DNA from: Brotaphodocola faecis
Lineage (GTDB): Bacteria; Bacillota; Clostridia; Lachnospirales; Lachnospiraceae
NCBI RefSeq assembly: GCF_040096075.1
Contig: NZ_JBBMFJ010000016.1
Location: 1-64,000, forward strand
Direction: 5' to 3'
DNA: 64,000 bases
Shown here: one piece after another, positions 1 to 8,009 of the stretch
Position numbering within the stretch: position 1 is the stretch's first letter
Layout of the letters: each line of letters begins with the position of its first letter
Notes under the pieces: generated by a model
The model's input: the letters and a program-made list of their open reading frames with translations, nothing else
The model's database searches: none
What the model was told of the DNA's origin: nothing
Position numbers and translations under genes: made by a program

Positions 1-4
1 ATAT

Positions 5-77
5 GGGGTCTTAGCTCAGCTGGGAGAGCATCTGCCTTACAAGCAGAGGGTCATAGGTTCGAGCCCTATAGGCCCCA
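5..77 (+). tRNA. tRNA-Val (anticodon TAC)
   Basis: Full cloverleaf of 73 nt. The acceptor arms GGGGTCT and AGGCCCC pair with one G-U. The anticodon loop CTTACAA sits on a TCTGC/GCAGA stem, and the T arm carries TTCGAGC. No CCA is encoded after the discriminator A. First of six tandem tRNA genes. Confidence 0.96.
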
Positions 78-98
78 CTTTCAAAGAAAACCTGGTTC

Positions 99-171
99 GC
101 CGATATGGCTCAATTGGCAGAGCAGCTGATTTGTAATCAGCAGGTTATCGGTTCGAGTCCGATTATCGGCT
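99..171 (+). tRNA. tRNA-Thr (anticodon TGT)
   Basis: Acceptor arms GCCGATA/TATCGGC, anticodon stem GCTGA/TCAGC around loop TTTGTAA, and a T loop with TTCGAGT. 73 nt, discriminator T, no encoded CCA. Second gene of the tRNA cluster. Confidence 0.96.
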
Positions 172-189
172 TTGAAAAAATAATATTTT

Positions 190-271
190 GGGGGAATTCC
201 CGAGTGGCCAAAGGGGGCAGACTGTAAATCTGTTAGCTGTGCTTTCGGTGGTTCGAATCCACCTTCCCCCA
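190..271 (+). tRNA. tRNA-Tyr (anticodon GTA)
   Basis: Acceptor arms GGGGGAA/TTCCCCC, anticodon stem CAGA/TCTG around loop CTGTAAA, and a long class II variable arm (TAGCTGTGCTTTCGG region), as expected for bacterial tRNA-Tyr. 82 nt, no encoded CCA. Confidence 0.95.
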
Positions 272-298
272 CTCAACAACTTCATATTTCGCGAATGT

Positions 299-372
299 CG
301 CGGGGTGGAGCAGTCTGGAAGCTCGTCGGGCTCATAACCCGAAGGTCATAGGTTCAAATCCTATCCCCGCAA
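299..372 (+). tRNA. Initiator tRNA-fMet (anticodon CAT)
   Basis: Acceptor arms CGCGGGG/CCCCGCA leave an unpaired C1-A72, and the anticodon stem ends in three G-C pairs (TCGGG, loop CTCATAA, CCCGA). Both are hallmarks of the initiator, so this is fMet rather than elongator Met. 74 nt without CCA. Confidence 0.95.
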
Positions 373-376
373 TTTT

Positions 377-449
<73 letters not shown>

Positions 450-452
450 TAC

Positions 453-525
453 GGGCGTGTAGCTCAGTCGGTAGAGCACTTGACTTTTAATCAAGTTGTC
501 CGGGGTTCGAATCCCCGCACGCTCA
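453..525 (+). tRNA. tRNA-Lys (anticodon TTT)
   Basis: Acceptor arms GGGCGTG/CACGCTC with one G-U, anticodon stem CTTGA/TCAAG around loop CTTTTAA, T arm CGGGG-TTCGAAT-CCCCG. Last tRNA of the cluster; a terminator follows about 10 nt later. Confidence 0.96.
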
Positions 526-533
526 GTACATTT

Positions 534-573
534 AAAAGGCGAGAATCCTTAAGCAAGGTTCTCGCCTTTTTTG
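534..573 (+). terminator. Rho-independent terminator of the tRNA cluster
   Basis: AAGGCGAGAA pairs with TTCTCGCCTT, extended by CCTT/AAGG around loop AAGC with one bulged T, and is followed by a run of T. This ends the tRNA transcript. Confidence 0.92.
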
Positions 574-599
574 TTGATACGGATTAATCTTGTTTGATC

Positions 600-732
600 G
601 TAACTGTTCAGTACCCTCACAGTTACGGGCAAAAATCCATTGAAAATTGCCTTCGGCAATGGGATTTTTGCCTGCAAGCCCATGTTTTCATACGGTCAGC
701 GCAGTGAATGCGCAGACCTACTAAATAGTTAC
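600..732. repeat. 133-bp MITE-like element, copy 1
   Basis: A 133-bp element with terminal inverted repeats (GTAACTGTTCAGTA at one end, TACTAAATAGTTAC at the other), bracketed by the exact 8-bp direct repeat GTTTGATC at 592-599 and 733-740, which looks like a target site duplication. The first 27 bp are the palindromic unit also found alone at 17368 and 32877. Inside are nested hairpins (TTGCC/GGCAA within ATCC/GGAT arms, and GCGCA/TGCGC). It is the reverse complement of 2737-2869 with four differences. It lies just upstream of the gene at 776 and could affect its expression. Confidence 0.85.
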
Positions 733-775
733 GTTTGATCTATAACCATACTCTGACCAAAGAGGAGACGATGGA

Positions 776-2440
776 ATGAAGACAAAAAAGGCACAGAATG
801 TATCAGAACAGAGTAAGTGGATTCATGAGTTTGAGAATCTGTATATCCTGACCTACAAATCCCTGTACCGGCATGCCAAGCTGATTTTTAACCAGGAAGA
901 AAAGACGAAGGAGCTTCTGGTTCAGGTTTATATGGAGGCGTATCAGCGAGGGGAACAGCTGCAGAAGGAGAAGAGTCCGCTGGACTGGCTGCTGAAACGT
1001 TCTGATTTCCTTGCCGAAACGAAGCTGGAGGCAACAAAGGAAATGATCGAGGCCTCCTATGCGGAAGAGAAAATGCAGTCCAAGGAAGCAAAGAAGGAGA
1101 ATCTGGCAAATCTGGATGAGACATCGCTGCTTCTGGAAATTGAGGATCGTCTTGGAATTGTGGAAGGTGATGGGGAACATGCGGAGGAACCGGAGGTTTC
1201 CGCAGGAAAGAGAATAGGATCGCTGGTATTGCTTGTAGTGGCCAGTGTACTTGCTATTGCCGGAATCTGGAAGGTAAAGCATCAGCTTGATCTGCTGCAG
1301 GCACCGTTTGAGCGGACGTTTCAGCAGACAGAGGAAACAGAAGAAAAAAACGAGAATATAGAGATTCAGCTGGGGGATAAGGCTGTAGTTCTTTCAGAAT
1401 CAGGACAGATTCTCTATACAATACCGTTGGAGGAAAGCAGTCTGGCAGGCACGCATGATTACAATGAGGAAATTCAGACTCGTGATGGCTGGACTTATTA
1501 TTTACCGTGTCCGGAGCGAAAAGACAGCCAGCTTTCCCAGGTTCATCCATCCCTGTATCATACGCTGTATCGGGCAAATTCCGATCAGGAGATTGAGATT
1601 ATTGCGCAGGATGTAGATAATTTTACATTCTGGGAAGACGGGATCTATATCATGCAGTATGGATCTGTGCAGCGTATCAGTGTAGACGCGGCATTTGCGA
1701 CACAGCAGATTGGAATTTATGCGGCTGTGGAACAGGATGAGATTTACCTGTATGACACGCTGGGAAGGAAACTCCAGACCGATGTGGACGGAAATTATCT
1801 GTATGGGGACCGGATCTTTAAGATGTCCGGAAACCGGATTGAGGATATTCAGACAGCACCTCATGAGTCCGATGGTGTTTCGTATTATCTGAAAGAACAG
1901 GAGAATGGAAAGGGACAGGCTATTTTCTGCAATAAGGGCGGAAATGAAGTGCTCTTTGAATCCATGGGTAAATCGATTGACAGTTTCTGCATTGTCGGAG
2001 ACTGGATTTATTATAGTGCCTGGATGAAGGGGAAGGAGCGCGGCAAGCAGTACAGTCAGCTATTCCGTCTTTCCCTGACAGAAGCGGATGCGGAAGTCGA
2101 AGAACTGCATAAGCGTTTTCCGGGACGCATCTGGCAGTTGTATTATTCTGAGGAAGGTGACCAGCTTTATGGAAATTACTGTCCGAAAAACTGGAAGAGC
2201 AGTTATGGCGTGATTGCGGTAATCTCCAGATCCGGTCAGATGAGCTATCTGGACGATGCGGAGCTTCGGGAGAGAGAAGAGACAACCGGTAATGACCGGG
2301 TAGAATTTGTGATGATGCAGGACGGCCAGGTATACTGTTACTGGGAGGACTGCTATTGGAAAAAGGGAGAAGAACCGGTGGCTATGTGGCGCAGGGTTCT
2401 GGTGATCCCGGATAAAAACAGGGTTGTGATGGAAGACTGA
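776..2440 (+). CDS. Membrane-anchored protein with a sigma-70-region-2-like N-terminus and a large extracytoplasmic domain
   Basis: 554 aa; start ATG at 776 with AGAGGAG 8-9 nt upstream. Residues about 20-80 read like a degenerate sigma-70 region 2 helix set (ENLYILTYKSLYRHAKLIF, then KELLVQVYMEAYQ and SPLDWLL). An acidic linker follows, then one clear transmembrane helix at about 147-166. Residues 170-554 would lie outside the cell and contain repeated Tyr/Trp-Gly-rich strands suggestive of a beta-propeller of the DUF5050 kind. No DNA-binding region 4 is visible, so a working sigma factor is unlikely; a membrane sensor or scaffold is more plausible. The gene is a single transcription unit between two 133-bp elements, ending in a terminator that overlaps its 3' end. 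The exact function is unknown. Confidence 0.8.
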   Translation: MKTKKAQNVSEQSKWIHEFENLYILTYKSLYRHAKLIFNQEEKTKELLVQVYMEAYQRGEQLQKEKSPLDWLLKRSDFLAETKLEATKEMIEASYAEEKMQSKEAKKENLANLDETSLLLEIEDRLGIVEGDGEHAEEPEVSAGKRIGSLVLLVVASVLAIAGIWKVKHQLDLLQAPFERTFQQTEETEEKNENIEIQLGDKAVVLSESGQILYTIPLEESSLAGTHDYNEEIQTRDGWTYYLPCPERKDSQLSQVHPSLYHTLYRANSDQEIEIIAQDVDNFTFWEDGIYIMQYGSVQRISVDAAFATQQIGIYAAVEQDEIYLYDTLGRKLQTDVDGNYLYGDRIFKMSGNRIEDIQTAPHESDGVSYYLKEQENGKGQAIFCNKGGNEVLFESMGKSIDSFCIVGDWIYYSAWMKGKERGKQYSQLFRLSLTEADAEVEELHKRFPGRIWQLYYSEEGDQLYGNYCPKNWKSSYGVIAVISRSGQMSYLDDAELREREETTGNDRVEFVMMQDGQVYCYWEDCYWKKGEEPVAMWRRVLVIPDKNRVVMED

Positions 2441-2466
2441 TCTTCTGTCACAACCCTGTTTTTATA
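2414..2466. terminator. Bidirectional rho-independent terminator
   Basis: AAACAGGGTTGTGA (2416-2429) pairs with TCACAACCCTGTTT (2448-2461), with A-rich sequence on the left and T-rich on the right. It serves both the gene ending at 2440 and the convergent gene at 2471-2698. The left arm lies inside the coding sequence. Confidence 0.88.
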
Positions 2467-2470
2467 TTCC

Positions 2471-2698
2471 TTATTCATCGAATTCTGCAATGACGTAGAA
2501 GCCACGGGCATTTTCCTTGATGTCCTTGATGACGCCCTTTTTCGATTTTAACCGGTCACGCGATTTATAGCAGCCGGACATGGCCACGGCCGGTTCAATG
2601 ATATAACTGTAATTGAAGCCTTCACGTTCGGTTACATCGACTACATCGCCAATGTTCACCAGCCCCTGACGCTCCATTTTAAATTCCATTTCCCGCAT
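2471..2698 (-). CDS. Small conserved-looking hypothetical protein
   Basis: 75 aa, MREMEFKMERQG..., with no signal peptide or transmembrane segment. It alternates short beta-like stretches (NIGDVVDVTERE, YSYIIEPAVAM, GFYVIAEFDE) with a central basic patch (YKSRDRLKSKKG), which would suit a small SH3/KOW-like or RNA-binding barrel; this is inference. The upstream purine stretch AAAAGAGA lies about 10 nt from the ATG, and starts at M4 or M8 are possible. It shares a bidirectional terminator with the preceding convergent gene. I do not recognise the family. Confidence 0.7.
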   Translation of the reverse strand: MREMEFKMERQGLVNIGDVVDVTEREGFNYSYIIEPAVAMSGCYKSRDRLKSKKGVIKDIKENARGFYVIAEFDE

Positions 2699-2736
2699 GG
2701 AAGTTCATCTCTTTTCTTTTCATAGTATGTGTTTTG

Positions 2737-2869
2737 ATAACTGTTCAGTAGGTCTGCGCATTCACTGCGCTGACCGTATGAAAACATGGGCTTGCAGGCA
2801 AAAATCCCATTGCCGAAGGCAATTTTCAATGGATTTTTGCCCGTAACTGTGAGGGTACTGAACAGTTAT
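2737..2869. repeat. 133-bp MITE-like element, copy 2 (inverted relative to copy 1)
   Basis: Terminal repeats ATAACTGTTCAGTA and TACTGAACAGTTAT enclose the same interior as 600-732 in reverse orientation (about 97% identical). The near-direct repeat ATGTGTTTTGAT / ATGCGTTTTGAT flanks the core. The right-hand 27 bp match the solitary elements at 17368 and 32877. It fills most of the 263-bp gap before the decarboxylase gene. Confidence 0.85.
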
Positions 2870-2973
2870 GCGTTTTGATTATAATGAAAATGAGTTGGAA
2901 TGTAAAGATATTCTATGTTACAATCACTTATACGAAAAAGAAGGAACAGTAAAGAAGGATATTGTCAAGAAAG

Positions 2974-4506
2974 ATGAAGAAAGAAGAATTACTGAGAGAG
3001 CGGTTAAAGCGCTATAGCGCTTCGGGGGCGGCAGCATTTCATATGCCTGGGCATAAGCGGCAGATGGACTGCGGACTGTTGCAGGACTTTCCTAACCCGT
3101 TTTCCATTGATATTACGGAAATTGACGGGTTTGACAATCTGCATCACCCAGAGGGCATTTTAAAAGAATCCATGGAATGGGCAGCCAGAGTGTATGGCGC
3201 GGATCATACCTACTATTTGGTAAATGGAAGCAGCTGTGGAATTTTAAGCGCGATCGGCGCGGCAGCGCGTCCTGGAGAGACCATACTGGTGAGCCGAAAC
3301 TGCCATAAGTCAGTGTATCATGGGCTTATCCTCAATTCGCTGAAGCCGGAGTATGTTTATCCACAAATTATAGAAGAATTGGGGATTCAGGGCGGGATAA
3401 AACCGGAAGATGTGGAAAAGAAGTTAACAGAGCACCCGGAGATCCGGTGTGTTCTGATTGTATCACCGACGTACGATGGTGTTGTGTCTGATATCCGCGG
3501 AATCGCGCAGGTGGCACATGATCATGGAATTCCGTTGATTGTGGATGAGGCCCATGGCGCGCATTTTTCATTCGGGGAAGGGAACTTTCCGGAATCCGCG
3601 CTGCAGTGTGGGGCAGACCTGGTAATTCAGAGCCTTCATAAAACACTGCCAAGCCTGACCCAGACGGCAATCCTGCATTTGCAGGGAGAGCGGGTCAGCC
3701 GCGGCCGCCTGGAGCGGTGCCTTCAGATGTATCAGAGCAGCAGTCCGTCGTATGTGTTTATGGCGGTGATGGAGCAGTGTATTTTTGAGATGCAGCAGCA
3801 CGGAACAGAATATATGACAGCATTTGCGGCGCGTATCCGAACTGTGAGGGAACGCCTGGGAGAGCTGCAGAATCTGAAATTGCTTGACCGGAAGCAGCGT
3901 GGTGCACATGGCGTATTCGATGTGGATGAGTCTAAGCTGGTAATTTCCTGTCAGGGACGAATGACGGGAGAAGAGCTGAACGAGTGTCTGCGCCGGGATT
4001 ATGCAATTGAGATGGAAATGTGCGGGGCAGATTATGCTGTGGCAATTCTGACTTTTTTAGATAGTGAGGAACACCTGGAGCGGCTGGTGGAGGCGCTGCT
4101 GGCAATGGACCGGAAGGCTGGAACAGCGAAAAAAAAGCTGGAAGCTGCCAATGGGAATTTTCGAGGAGAAAAGGCCGGTAATGACGGGGATGAGCAGCAG
4201 AAAAAGGTATCTGGTGCACCGGAACGCTGCATGACTCCGGCGGAGGCCTTCAACGCACTTTTGGAGCGCGTCTCTCTGGAAGAGTCCGCGGGACGGATCT
4301 CTGGCGAATTTATTTATCTGTATCCGCCTGGGATTCCGATCATTACACCGGGAGAGCGCATGACGGCAGAAATCATCCGTCAGGTGGTGTATGACCGGAA
4401 TATCGGACTGCCAGTGCAGGGAATGGAGGATCAGAATACCGAATATCTGCAGGTTGTAAAAGTGAATGGAAAACAGGACAGGACACCGGGAGAAAAAGGC
4501 AGATAA
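2974..4506 (+). CDS. PLP-dependent Orn/Lys/Arg decarboxylase family protein (YaaO/SpeA type)
   Basis: About 510 aa. The fold type I decarboxylase signatures are clear: AFHMPGHKR near the N-terminus, VNGSSCGILSAI, the PLP-contacting VDEAHGAHFSF, and the Schiff-base lysine in IQSLHKTLPSLTQTA (Lys about 223 from this start). The C-terminal domain has the family motif YLYPPGIPIITPGERM. This group makes agmatine, cadaverine or putrescine from basic amino acids; the substrate cannot be read here. A TTG at 2962 would add four residues; neither start has ideal Shine-Dalgarno spacing, so the ATG is preferred. In Bacillus the homologue yaaO also opens the tmk-holB-yaaT-yabB-rsmI cluster, matching the gene order here. 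Confidence 0.93.
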   Translation: MKKEELLRERLKRYSASGAAAFHMPGHKRQMDCGLLQDFPNPFSIDITEIDGFDNLHHPEGILKESMEWAARVYGADHTYYLVNGSSCGILSAIGAAARPGETILVSRNCHKSVYHGLILNSLKPEYVYPQIIEELGIQGGIKPEDVEKKLTEHPEIRCVLIVSPTYDGVVSDIRGIAQVAHDHGIPLIVDEAHGAHFSFGEGNFPESALQCGADLVIQSLHKTLPSLTQTAILHLQGERVSRGRLERCLQMYQSSSPSYVFMAVMEQCIFEMQQHGTEYMTAFAARIRTVRERLGELQNLKLLDRKQRGAHGVFDVDESKLVISCQGRMTGEELNECLRRDYAIEMEMCGADYAVAILTFLDSEEHLERLVEALLAMDRKAGTAKKKLEAANGNFRGEKAGNDGDEQQKKVSGAPERCMTPAEAFNALLERVSLEESAGRISGEFIYLYPPGIPIITPGERMTAEIIRQVVYDRNIGLPVQGMEDQNTEYLQVVKVNGKQDRTPGEKGR

Positions 4507-4528
4507 AACGGGTCTGGAGGAAATGGAA

Positions 4529-5134
4529 ATGGGAAAGATTTTTTATCTGATGGGCAAGAGCGCATCGGGAAAGGATAGTATTTATAAGCGGCTGCGGAGT
4601 GTGTGCCCGGAGCTGAAGAGTATTGTGCTCTATACAACACGGCCCATGCGGGACGGGGAGCAGGAAGGCGTAGAGTATCATTTTATCGATGGTACCCGGC
4701 TTAAGAATCTGGAGCAGTCTGGCAGGGTGATTGAAGTGCGGACCTATCAGACGGTGTTTGGCCCCTGGAGCTATGCGACGGTGGATGACGGGCAGATTGA
4801 TCTGGCAAAAAACAGTTATCTGGTGATCGGTACGCTGGATTCCTACGAAAAACTGCGGGAGTATTATGGAAAGAAAGCACTGGTTCCGCTGTATGTGACG
4901 GTGGATGACGGTGTGCGCCTGGAGCGTGCCCTTGCCAGGGAGCGGCAGCAGAAGGAGCCAAAGTACGCAGAACTCTGCCGGCGCTTTCTGGCAGATGAGG
5001 CCGATTTTTCGCCGGAACGCCTGAAGGGGCTGGATGTGACGGAATCGTTTGAAAACCGGGAATTGGAGGAGTGTGTCCGGGCAATTGCGGACCGGATCCA
5101 GATGGAAGGACGGCGGGAAGAAGCCGATCGTTAA
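4529..5134 (+). CDS. Guanylate kinase-like protein
   Basis: 201 aa starting MGKIFYLMGKSASGKDS, with a P-loop (GKSASGKDS) at residues 9-17 and the GMP-binding loop YTTRPMRDGEQEGVEYHF at about 35-52, both typical of guanylate kinase (ATP + GMP to ADP + GDP). The start at 4529 has TGGAGG 8 nt upstream; the ATG at 4523 is too close to it, and the open frame from 4466 would overlap the decarboxylase. The C-terminal part is less conserved than in canonical Gmk. In Bacillus this slot (between yaaO and holB) holds thymidylate kinase, so this may be a second, specialised kinase rather than the housekeeping Gmk. Confidence 0.85.
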   Translation: MGKIFYLMGKSASGKDSIYKRLRSVCPELKSIVLYTTRPMRDGEQEGVEYHFIDGTRLKNLEQSGRVIEVRTYQTVFGPWSYATVDDGQIDLAKNSYLVIGTLDSYEKLREYYGKKALVPLYVTVDDGVRLERALARERQQKEPKYAELCRRFLADEADFSPERLKGLDVTESFENRELEECVRAIADRIQMEGRREEADR

Positions 5135-5148
5135 TGTATATAGCAGAC

Positions 5149-5227
5149 ATTTTCTGAACGGAAGATGCCGTATGGTACAGTGGTGGCTGCAGATTTTACC
5201 GATTTGGAATGCGGAGCATTGGCTGAA
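5149..5227. repeat. Degenerate intergenic repeat related to 10921-10998
   Basis: About 78 bp sharing roughly 80-85% identity with the repeat downstream of acpP, including the runs ATTTTCTGAAC, CCGTATG, TACAGTG and CCGATTTGGAATGCG. The stem pairing (TTTACCGAT/ATTGGCTGAAA) has decayed relative to the other copy and no terminal repeats are left. It lies in the gap between the kinase gene and holB. Confidence 0.7.
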
Positions 5228-5293
5228 AGGAAAAAGTGTGTTATACTTTTGGGTGATATGCCTTAAAATTAGAGAGATTGTGAGGTGACTGCG

Positions 5294-6304
5294 ATGCTGA
5301 ATTTTCAGGAGATCATTGGTCATGACCAGATAAAAGAACATTTTCAGAAGGCAATTGAATATAACAAGGTGTCTCATGCCTATATTCTGGCCGGTGAGGC
5401 GGGGATGGGACGAAAGTCCCTGGCGAATGCCTTTGCCCTTACGCTTCTGTGTGAGAAAGGGAAAAGTGAGCCCTGTATGGAATGCCATGCCTGCAAACAG
5501 GTATTGAGCGGCAGCCATCCGGATCTGATCTATGTGTCCCATGAAAAGCCGGGCACCATCGGAGTGGACGATATCCGAAAGCAGATCAATGACACCATCA
5601 TGATCCGTCCATACAGCAGCTATTATAAAGTATACATTGTCGATGAAGCAGAGAAGATGACGCAGCAGGCACAGAACGCGTTGTTAAAAACCATCGAAGA
5701 GCCGCCGTCCTACGCGGTGATCCTGCTTTTAACTACCAATCAGGAAGCATTTCTGCCAACGATTTTGTCACGCTGTGTGCAGCTGAAATTAAAGCCTTTG
5801 CGTGATTTTACCGTGAAGAAATATCTGATGGACACCCTGCATGTGGAGGAGGCAGATGCTGACATTTATGCGGCTTTTGCCCGTGGCAATCTTGGAAAGG
5901 CTATTTCGCTGGCGTCTTCCGAGGATTTTAAGCTTCTGCATGGTGAGATGCTTCATCTTTTAAAACATGTGAAGGAGATGGATATTTCCGAGCTGCTGGA
6001 TTACATCCGGAAGATGAAAGAGGAAAATCTGGACATTTACGAGTGCCTGGATTTTATGCAGCTCTGGTACCGGGATGTGCTGCTTTATAAGGTAGCGCGG
6101 GATATGAACCAGCTCATTTTTAAGGATGAGTACAGCAGCATCAACGAGATTAGTCAGAAGTGTTCGTATGAAGGGCTGGAGAAGATTTTAGAGGCCATCG
6201 ACAAAGCGCGTGTCCGTCTGGACGCGAATGTAAATATGGAACTGGCCATGGAGCTGATGCTTCTGGTAATGAAAGAGCAGATTGACCGCAGGCGTGAACC
6301 GTGA
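5294..6304 (+). CDS. holB: DNA polymerase III delta' subunit
   Basis: 336 aa. The clamp-loader AAA+ domain starts with FQEIIGHDQIKEHFQKAI and SHAYILAGEAGMGRKSLA, a variant P-loop. The zinc-binding cysteines appear as PCMECHACKQV. YIVDEAEKMTQQAQNALLKTIEEPP is the Walker B region, and LSRCVQLKL is the SRC sensor motif. Delta' is part of the clamp loader that places the sliding clamp on DNA. The ATG at 5294 is preferred over the upstream GTG at 5285 because GTGAGGTG lies 6-8 nt before it. It is followed after 36 nt by ricT, as in Bacillus (holB-yaaT). Confidence 0.95.
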   Translation: MLNFQEIIGHDQIKEHFQKAIEYNKVSHAYILAGEAGMGRKSLANAFALTLLCEKGKSEPCMECHACKQVLSGSHPDLIYVSHEKPGTIGVDDIRKQINDTIMIRPYSSYYKVYIVDEAEKMTQQAQNALLKTIEEPPSYAVILLLTTNQEAFLPTILSRCVQLKLKPLRDFTVKKYLMDTLHVEEADADIYAAFARGNLGKAISLASSEDFKLLHGEMLHLLKHVKEMDISELLDYIRKMKEENLDIYECLDFMQLWYRDVLLYKVARDMNQLIFKDEYSSINEISQKCSYEGLEKILEAIDKARVRLDANVNMELAMELMLLVMKEQIDRRREP

Positions 6305-6340
6305 CAGGAGCATGCCAGGAACAGATAGGAGATAGAAAAT

Positions 6341-7252
6341 ATGGTAACAGTAATTGGAGTACGCTTTCGCACGGCAGGAAAGATTTATTATTTTTCTCCG
6401 GGAAAGCTGGAAATTAAAAATGGCGACCATGTCATTGTAGAGACGGCCCGCGGTATTGAGTACGGCCATGTCGTACTGGGAAACCGCGATGTGGAAGATA
6501 ACAAGGTGGTACAGCCGTTAAAGGCAGTCATCCGTATGGCCAATAAGGATGACATTGCCCGTGAAGAGGCAAACCGTAAAAAAGAAAAGGATGCCTTTAA
6601 AATTTGTCAGGAAAAGATTCGCAAGCATAAGCTGGAGATGAAGCTGATCGATGTGGAGTACACGTTTGACAACAATAAGATTCTTTTTTATTTCACAGCG
6701 GATGGGCGGATTGATTTCCGTGAACTGGTCAAGGATCTTGCGTCTGTATTTAAGACCAGAATTGAGCTGCGCCAGGTGGGCGTGAGAGACGAGACCAAGA
6801 TTGTAGGCGGTGTTGGAATCTGCGGAAGAGCGCTCTGCTGTCATTCTTATCTGTCCGAGTTTATTCCGGTATCCATCAAGATGGCAAAGGAGCAGAATCT
6901 TTCTTTAAATCCGACCAAGATTTCCGGTGTCTGCGGACGTCTGATGTGCTGCTTAAAGAATGAGGAAGAAACTTACGAGTATTTAAACAGCAAGCTTCCG
7001 GGTGTGGGTGATTATGTAACTACCGACGACGGGTTAAAGGGTGAGGTGCAGAGCGTAAATGTGCTGCGCCAGCTGGTAAAGGTCATTGTGACCGTGGAAA
7101 AAGATGAGAAAGAGATCCGAGAGTACAAGGTAGAGCAGTTAAAGTTCAAGCCGCGCCGCAGAAAAGGCAAGGGCGAGCAGGCGGAGGACCATGAACTGAA
7201 GAAGCTGGAGGCACTTGAGAAAAAGGAAGGAAAATCAAAGCTGAATGAATAA
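6341..7252 (+). CDS. ricT: PSP1-domain protein RicT (YaaT)
   Basis: 303 aa with the PSP1 C-terminal domain. Six cysteines form the pattern GICGRALCC and GVCGRLMCC at about 165-210, the iron-sulfur ligands known for YaaT/RicT. In Bacillus RicT works with RicA and RicF in RNase Y-dependent RNA processing and in sporulation and competence. The C-terminus is a Lys-rich tail. Its stop overlaps the start of trmN6 by 8 nt, so the two are translationally coupled. Confidence 0.95.
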   Translation: MVTVIGVRFRTAGKIYYFSPGKLEIKNGDHVIVETARGIEYGHVVLGNRDVEDNKVVQPLKAVIRMANKDDIAREEANRKKEKDAFKICQEKIRKHKLEMKLIDVEYTFDNNKILFYFTADGRIDFRELVKDLASVFKTRIELRQVGVRDETKIVGGVGICGRALCCHSYLSEFIPVSIKMAKEQNLSLNPTKISGVCGRLMCCLKNEEETYEYLNSKLPGVGDYVTTDDGLKGEVQSVNVLRQLVKVIVTVEKDEKEIREYKVEQLKFKPRRRKGKGEQAEDHELKKLEALEKKEGKSKLNE

Positions 7253-7985
7253 TGTGATCTGCGGTGAGGATGAGCGGATCGATGATCTGCAGAGAAACGG
7301 TTACCGCATCATCCAGAAAAAGAAAGGCTTCTGTTTTGGCATGGATGCTGTGCTGCTGTCTGGTTTTGCACAGGTAAAAGAGGGCGAAGTGGCAGTGGAT
7401 CTGGGTACCGGAACGGGAATCATCCCGATCCTTCTGGAGGCAAAAACGAATGGAAAGCATTTTACCGGTTTGGAGATTCAGGAGGAGGTGGCTGAGATGG
7501 CAGGCCGCAGCGTCCGCCTGAATCAGCTGGAGGACCGGGTAGACATCGTAAGAGGAGACATCAAAGAAGCCAGCCGCCTGTTCGGCAAGGCTTCTTTTGA
7601 TGTGGTTACCTCCAATCCACCTTACATGAACGACAATCACGGGCTGAAGAATCCGGATCTGCCAAAGGCCATTGCGCGGCATGAGGTGTTCTGCACGCTG
7701 GATGATGTGTGCCGGGAAGCATCGCTGCTCTTAAAAAGCGGCGGGCGTTTTTATATGGTACACCGGCCGCACCGGCTGGTGGAGATCATCACGGCCTTAA
7801 AGACCTATAAGCTGGAGCCAAAGCGCATGAAGCTGGTGCATCCGTTTGCGGATAAGGAAGCCAATATGGTGCTGATCGAGGCGGTGCGCGGTGGAAAGTC
7901 CATGATGAAGGTAGAGGCCCCGATCATTGTATACAAGGAGCCGGGCGTGTACACACAGGAAATTTACGATGTGTATGGATATTAG
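7245..7985 (+). CDS. trmN6: tRNA1(Val) adenine(37)-N6-methyltransferase family (YabB)
   Basis: 246 aa class I SAM-dependent methyltransferase. SAM motif I is DLGTGTGIIPILLEA, and the N6-adenine catalytic motif is NPPYM (TSNPPYMNDNHG). Upstream GFCFGMDAVLLSGFAQV is typical of the YfiC/YabB family, which methylates A37 of tRNA-Val in E. coli; the Bacillus homologue is yabB in the same gene order. Starts within ricT and lies 24 nt before rsmI. Confidence 0.92.
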   Translation: MNNVICGEDERIDDLQRNGYRIIQKKKGFCFGMDAVLLSGFAQVKEGEVAVDLGTGTGIIPILLEAKTNGKHFTGLEIQEEVAEMAGRSVRLNQLEDRVDIVRGDIKEASRLFGKASFDVVTSNPPYMNDNHGLKNPDLPKAIARHEVFCTLDDVCREASLLLKSGGRFYMVHRPHRLVEIITALKTYKLEPKRMKLVHPFADKEANMVLIEAVRGGKSMMKVEAPIIVYKEPGVYTQEIYDVYGY

Positions 7986-8009
7986 AGAAAACAGTGGCAG
8001 GAGGAAATT

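Noticed and set aside
81..272. Minus-strand open frame across the tRNA cluster
   Set aside because: It covers two complete tRNA genes whose folds are unambiguous.
4373..5542. Long open frame on the minus strand (389 codons)
   Set aside because: It runs antisense across three well supported genes (decarboxylase, kinase, holB), its translation is His/Leu/Pro-rich without family features, and it has no ribosome binding site.
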